6,120 nt of DNA, taken from contig LJUE01000152.1 in the NCBI GenBank assembly GCA_001303885.1, forward strand, positions 1 to 6,120. Reading direction: 5' to 3'. Shown piece by piece: positions 3,507 to 6,120 of the stretch. The notes under the pieces were generated by a model, which saw only the letters and a program-made list of their open reading frames with translations, was not told where the DNA came from and did not search any database. Positions within the stretch are counted from its first letter, which is position 1. Each line of letters starts with the position of its first letter. Made by a program: the position numbers and the translations under genes. This DNA comes from Planctomycetes bacterium SM23_32. Its GTDB lineage: Bacteria > Planctomycetota > Brocadiia > SM23-32.

Positions 3507-6120
3507 ACGGTCAGCCCGACTGGCATTCCTTATCACCCTCCTCGGCCTCGCGGCTGCGGCCTCTATGCCCGCCCGGGGCGACGAGCCGACGGCCCTCGCA
3601 CCCAACGAGGACCAGATCCTCGATGCCGCGCTGGCCGCCGCTCGCCTGGTCAGCCCCCCTCACAGTCGAGCCAGTGCCGTCATTGACGTCGCGGAGGCCT
3701 ACGCGGGGCTGGGCTTTCGCCGGAAGGCCGAGGACGCCATTGAGGAGGCCCTGGCAGACCTGGCCGACGTGCCGACCGCAGAGCACATGCTGGTGCTGGC
3801 GGCGGAGGCATGCCTGCGCTCCGAGCTGCACGGCCCGGCGCGCAGGATAGCGGCTCGCATGACGGGGCCCGGACGGGCCGTGCGTGTACTGTGCCCCGTG
3901 GCCCTCGCTTTGCGCAAAGCAGGCCGGCCGGAGGACGCGCTCGCCACGGCGGCCGAAGCGGAAGCCAGGGCCGCTGAGCTGGGGGAAGGCAAGGGAGCGG
4001 TCCATGCGTGGACGGCAATAGCCAAGGCGTATGCCCGGCTGGGCGAACCCGAGCGGTTCCGCGCCGCTCTGGAACGCGCCCTGGCGCAGCTCCCTCACGT
4101 CCCCGGGGAGGCCGAGCGCAGGTTCCTCCTGGAGAACATCGCCGAGATGTGCGCCATGGTGGGCCGCCTCGACGAGGCCCTCAACCTGGCGGGCGCCCTC
4201 GCGGATGACTCGAAGAAGGTCAAGCTGACATGCCTGATCGCCGAGTCGTTTGCCCAGGGCGGGGACGACGACCGGGCCCTGGCGCTGCTGGAATCAGCGG
4301 GGCACGAGGCGGACCTCATGGCGGCACCGCACCTCAGCGCGCAGGCGCTCCTGTGGGTGGCCGAGTCATACCACGCGACAGGCCACGTGGGCCTCGCGGA
4401 GCAGATGCTCGCGCGGGCCGAACGCATGACAGAATCCGTGGAGAATGAGAGGCACGCCGCCGACCTGCGCGGGGAACTGTCCGCAGTCTACGAGTTAGTG
4501 GGCGACCTGAGCGCCGCCGAGCGCGTCGTCGAGCGGGGTAGCCCGGAGGACCTGAGAACCGGCCAGGCCCTCCGCCTGATGAGGCTGCAGGCGAAGCGGG
4601 GCGACCACGAAGCGGCCGTAGCCACCATCGCCCGGGCCGACCCCGGTTACCTGTCCCTCAGCGGCAAGGCCAACCTTCGGGGGATCGCCGAGGTCTACTA
4701 CGAGGCGTGGGGCAAGGATGCCGGGCTCGGTCGGCTCACCGACCTGCAGCCCCGGGAGCTGCGCGACGCCGTGCTGGCCCACTACGCGGCCGCTCTGGCA
4801 GGGGACGAGGACTACCGGACCGCCACGCGCCTGGCCCAGGCCGTCGAGTTCGAGGTGACCAAGGACGAGGCGCTGATGGCGGTGGCGGACGCGTGCCTGG
4901 CCGCGGCGCGGTCGGAGGCCGACCTGCAGCCGGCCCGCGAGGTGCTGGACGTGATGGTGGGTCGTCTGGACCAGCTCAGGCTCCGCGTGAAGCTGGCCTC
5001 GCGGCTGGCTGAGCTGGCGCCGGAGGGGGCCCGTGCGACCCTCGAGGCGCTGCGCAGGGACGTCGAGGAGGAGCGCGTGCACTCGGCGCGCGCCGAACTC
5101 CTCTGCGAGCTGGCGCTCGCCTACCGGGCGCTCGGCGACGCCCCGGCGGCTCGCTGGGCAGCCGCCGCGTCCCTGGCTGCCGCCATGAAGGTAAGCTGCG
5201 CCAGCTGCCGCGACGATGTCATCGAGGACCTGTTCGAACGGCTGGCGGGCGCCGAGAAGGTGGAACTGGCCCTGGTCGCCGCCGAACAAGTGCAGATCCC
5301 CCGGCTGCGCGTCGAGAACCTGATCCGCTTCCTCGAACTCAGCAAGAACCTGACCGCCGAACAGAAGGCCGTGCTGCTGCAGGAGGCCCTCGAGTCCGCC
5401 GTCGAGGTTGCCGACATCGTCCAGGGCTCGCGCCTGCTCGTGCAGGTGGCATCCGCCTACCGCGATGCAGGCCTGCGCGTGACGGAGGCCGAGGCGGGCA
5501 TGTTGCGAGAGCACGCAGCCTGCCTGGCAGCCCGCCCGGAACCTGAGGCGCCCCTCCCCGCCGCGCCGGGCCGACCGAACGAAGTGCGCCTGGTCTACTT
5601 CGACCGGCCCGGCTGCGACCTGTGCGACGCCGTCAAGGAGCAGTTCAGCGCGCTCGGCCGGCGCTTCCCCGGCCTCGCCATCGAGACCTACGACCTGAGC
5701 AGGTCCGAGACGGCGACCGTGCTCAACGAGGCCATCTGCGAGGCGCTGTCGGTGCCCGAGCAGCAGCGCCTCGTCGCGCCGGCCGTCTTCTCGGCGCGCC
5801 GCTGGCTGGTGGGCGAAGAGATCACACCGGAGGCGCTCGCCGAGCTTGCCGAGGAGGCCCGGGCCATGCCGTCGCCCGCTGCGCTGTTCGGCCCGGGACA
5901 ATGGCACGCCCGTTCGCGCCTGATGGACAGATACCAGGACCTGGGCCTGCTGGTGGTGGTGTCGGCGGGGCTCCTGGACGGCCTGAATCCCTGCGCCTTC
6001 AGCGTCATCATCTTCTTCCTCTCCTACCTGGCCTACGTGGGCCGCACCCGCCGGCAGATCGCCACGGCCGGCATCATGTTCACGGGGGCCGTCTTCGTCA
6101 CCTATCTGGCGCTGGGGCTC
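3490..6120 (+). CDS. Exported TPR-like repeat / thioredoxin-like / DsbD-CcdA membrane fusion protein, partial at the C-terminus
   Basis: The frame from ATG 3490 is open for 877 codons to the window edge. In order: a signal peptide (basic MPSSRKRSAR, hydrophobic 11-25, possible cleavage after Gly30); an alanine-rich all-helical region at about 35-682 with TPR-like units, clearest at 62-90 (AEAYAGLG), 171-204 (WTAIAKAYARLG), 285-312 (WVAESYHATG) and 533-563 (ELALAYRALG); a proline-rich linker (683-697); a thioredoxin/glutaredoxin-like domain at 698-790 with the strand VRLVYF, the active site CDLC (Cys709, Cys712) and a probable cis-proline in VAPAVF (Pro764); then, from about 817, the start of a DsbD/CcdA-family domain with LLDGLNPCAF (Cys835) and a second hydrophobic stretch from about 858. 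Known DsbD/CcdA domains pass electrons from cytoplasmic thioredoxin across the membrane; here they would probably reduce the attached Trx domain outside the cytoplasm, and the repeats may hold a partner (inference). The ribosome binding site is weak, and the 17-base overlap with psd suggests coupled translation. An alternative ATG at 3565 would lose the signal peptide. Substrate unknown; thiol recycling, cytochrome c maturation or metal handling are possible. Confidence 0.88.
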   Translation, partial: MPSSRKRSARLAFLITLLGLAAAASMPARGDEPTALAPNEDQILDAALAAARLVSPPHSRASAVIDVAEAYAGLGFRRKAEDAIEEALADLADVPTAEHMLVLAAEACLRSELHGPARRIAARMTGPGRAVRVLCPVALALRKAGRPEDALATAAEAEARAAELGEGKGAVHAWTAIAKAYARLGEPERFRAALERALAQLPHVPGEAERRFLLENIAEMCAMVGRLDEALNLAGALADDSKKVKLTCLIAESFAQGGDDDRALALLESAGHEADLMAAPHLSAQALLWVAESYHATGHVGLAEQMLARAERMTESVENERHAADLRGELSAVYELVGDLSAAERVVERGSPEDLRTGQALRLMRLQAKRGDHEAAVATIARADPGYLSLSGKANLRGIAEVYYEAWGKDAGLGRLTDLQPRELRDAVLAHYAAALAGDEDYRTATRLAQAVEFEVTKDEALMAVADACLAAARSEADLQPAREVLDVMVGRLDQLRLRVKLASRLAELAPEGARATLEALRRDVEEERVHSARAELLCELALAYRALGDAPAARWAAAASLAAAMKVSCASCRDDVIEDLFERLAGAEKVELALVAAEQVQIPRLRVENLIRFLELSKNLTAEQKAVLLQEALESAVEVADIVQGSRLLVQVASAYRDAGLRVTEAEAGMLREHAACLAARPEPEAPLPAAPGRPNEVRLVYFDRPGCDLCDAVKEQFSALGRRFPGLAIETYDLSRSETATVLNEAICEALSVPEQQRLVAPAVFSARRWLVGEEITPEALAELAEEARAMPSPAALFGPGQWHARSRLMDRYQDLGLLVVVSAGLLDGLNPCAFSVIIFFLSYLAYVGRTRRQIATAGIMFTGAVFVTYLALGL

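Noticed and set aside
2682..3605. 307-codon minus-strand open frame opposite psd
   Set aside because: It covers psd, whose catalytic motifs are all in frame, and it also crosses the divergent promoter region. No domain recognised.
3511..4098. Minus-strand open frames at the start of the fusion gene
   Set aside because: They are antisense shadows; no start context or family motif supports them.
4495..5907. 470-codon minus-strand open frame opposite the fusion gene
   Set aside because: Same effect: it is antisense to the TPR-like/Trx region, which shows a signal peptide, repeats and a CxxC motif in frame. The antisense translation shows no recognisable domain.

Overview
This window is high-GC DNA, coding almost throughout, from an uncultured-looking Gram-negative (diderm) bacterium. 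The diderm call rests on a lipid A biosynthesis gene of the LpxI type. The whole gene set, including a signal peptide followed by a redox and membrane fusion protein, would fit Planctomycetota or another PVC-like or deep-branching diderm lineage. That placement is an inference from gene content, not from a marker gene. I see no rRNA, tRNA, CRISPR array, insertion sequence or phage gene. Apart from one divergent promoter region the DNA is tightly packed, and no gap without a gene exceeds about 180 bases.

Left half, minus strand (read from about 2650 leftward): a three-gene cluster. It starts with a small FtsB/DivIC-like membrane protein (2154-2612), followed after 97 bases by proA, gamma-glutamyl phosphate reductase (808-2064), and then, with a single base between stop and start, by lpxI, UDP-2,3-diacylglucosamine pyrophosphatase (leaves the window at its left edge, probably only a few residues short of its end). 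The cluster joins cell division, proline synthesis and lipid A synthesis.

Centre (2613-2789): a divergent intergenic region of 177 bases. It carries a perfect TTGACA -35 element on each strand, back to back 22 bases apart, each with a plausible -10 element at 18-base spacing. It most likely drives the ftsB-like cluster leftward and the psd cluster rightward.

Right half, plus strand: psd (2790-3506) encodes a short phosphatidylserine decarboxylase proenzyme with the FGS self-cleavage site. Its last 17 bases overlap the start of a very long open frame that begins at 3490 and runs without a stop to the right edge (877 codons seen). That protein has a signal peptide, about 650 residues of TPR-like helical repeats, a proline-rich linker, a thioredoxin/glutaredoxin-like domain with a CDLC active site, and then the first segments of a DsbD/CcdA-type membrane electron-transfer domain (DGLNPC motif). 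This fusion is the most unusual object in the window.

Taken together the genes lean towards the cell envelope: lipid A (LpxI), phosphatidylethanolamine (Psd), the divisome (FtsB-like) and thiol redox chemistry outside the cytoplasm (the fusion protein), with ProA as the metabolic exception.
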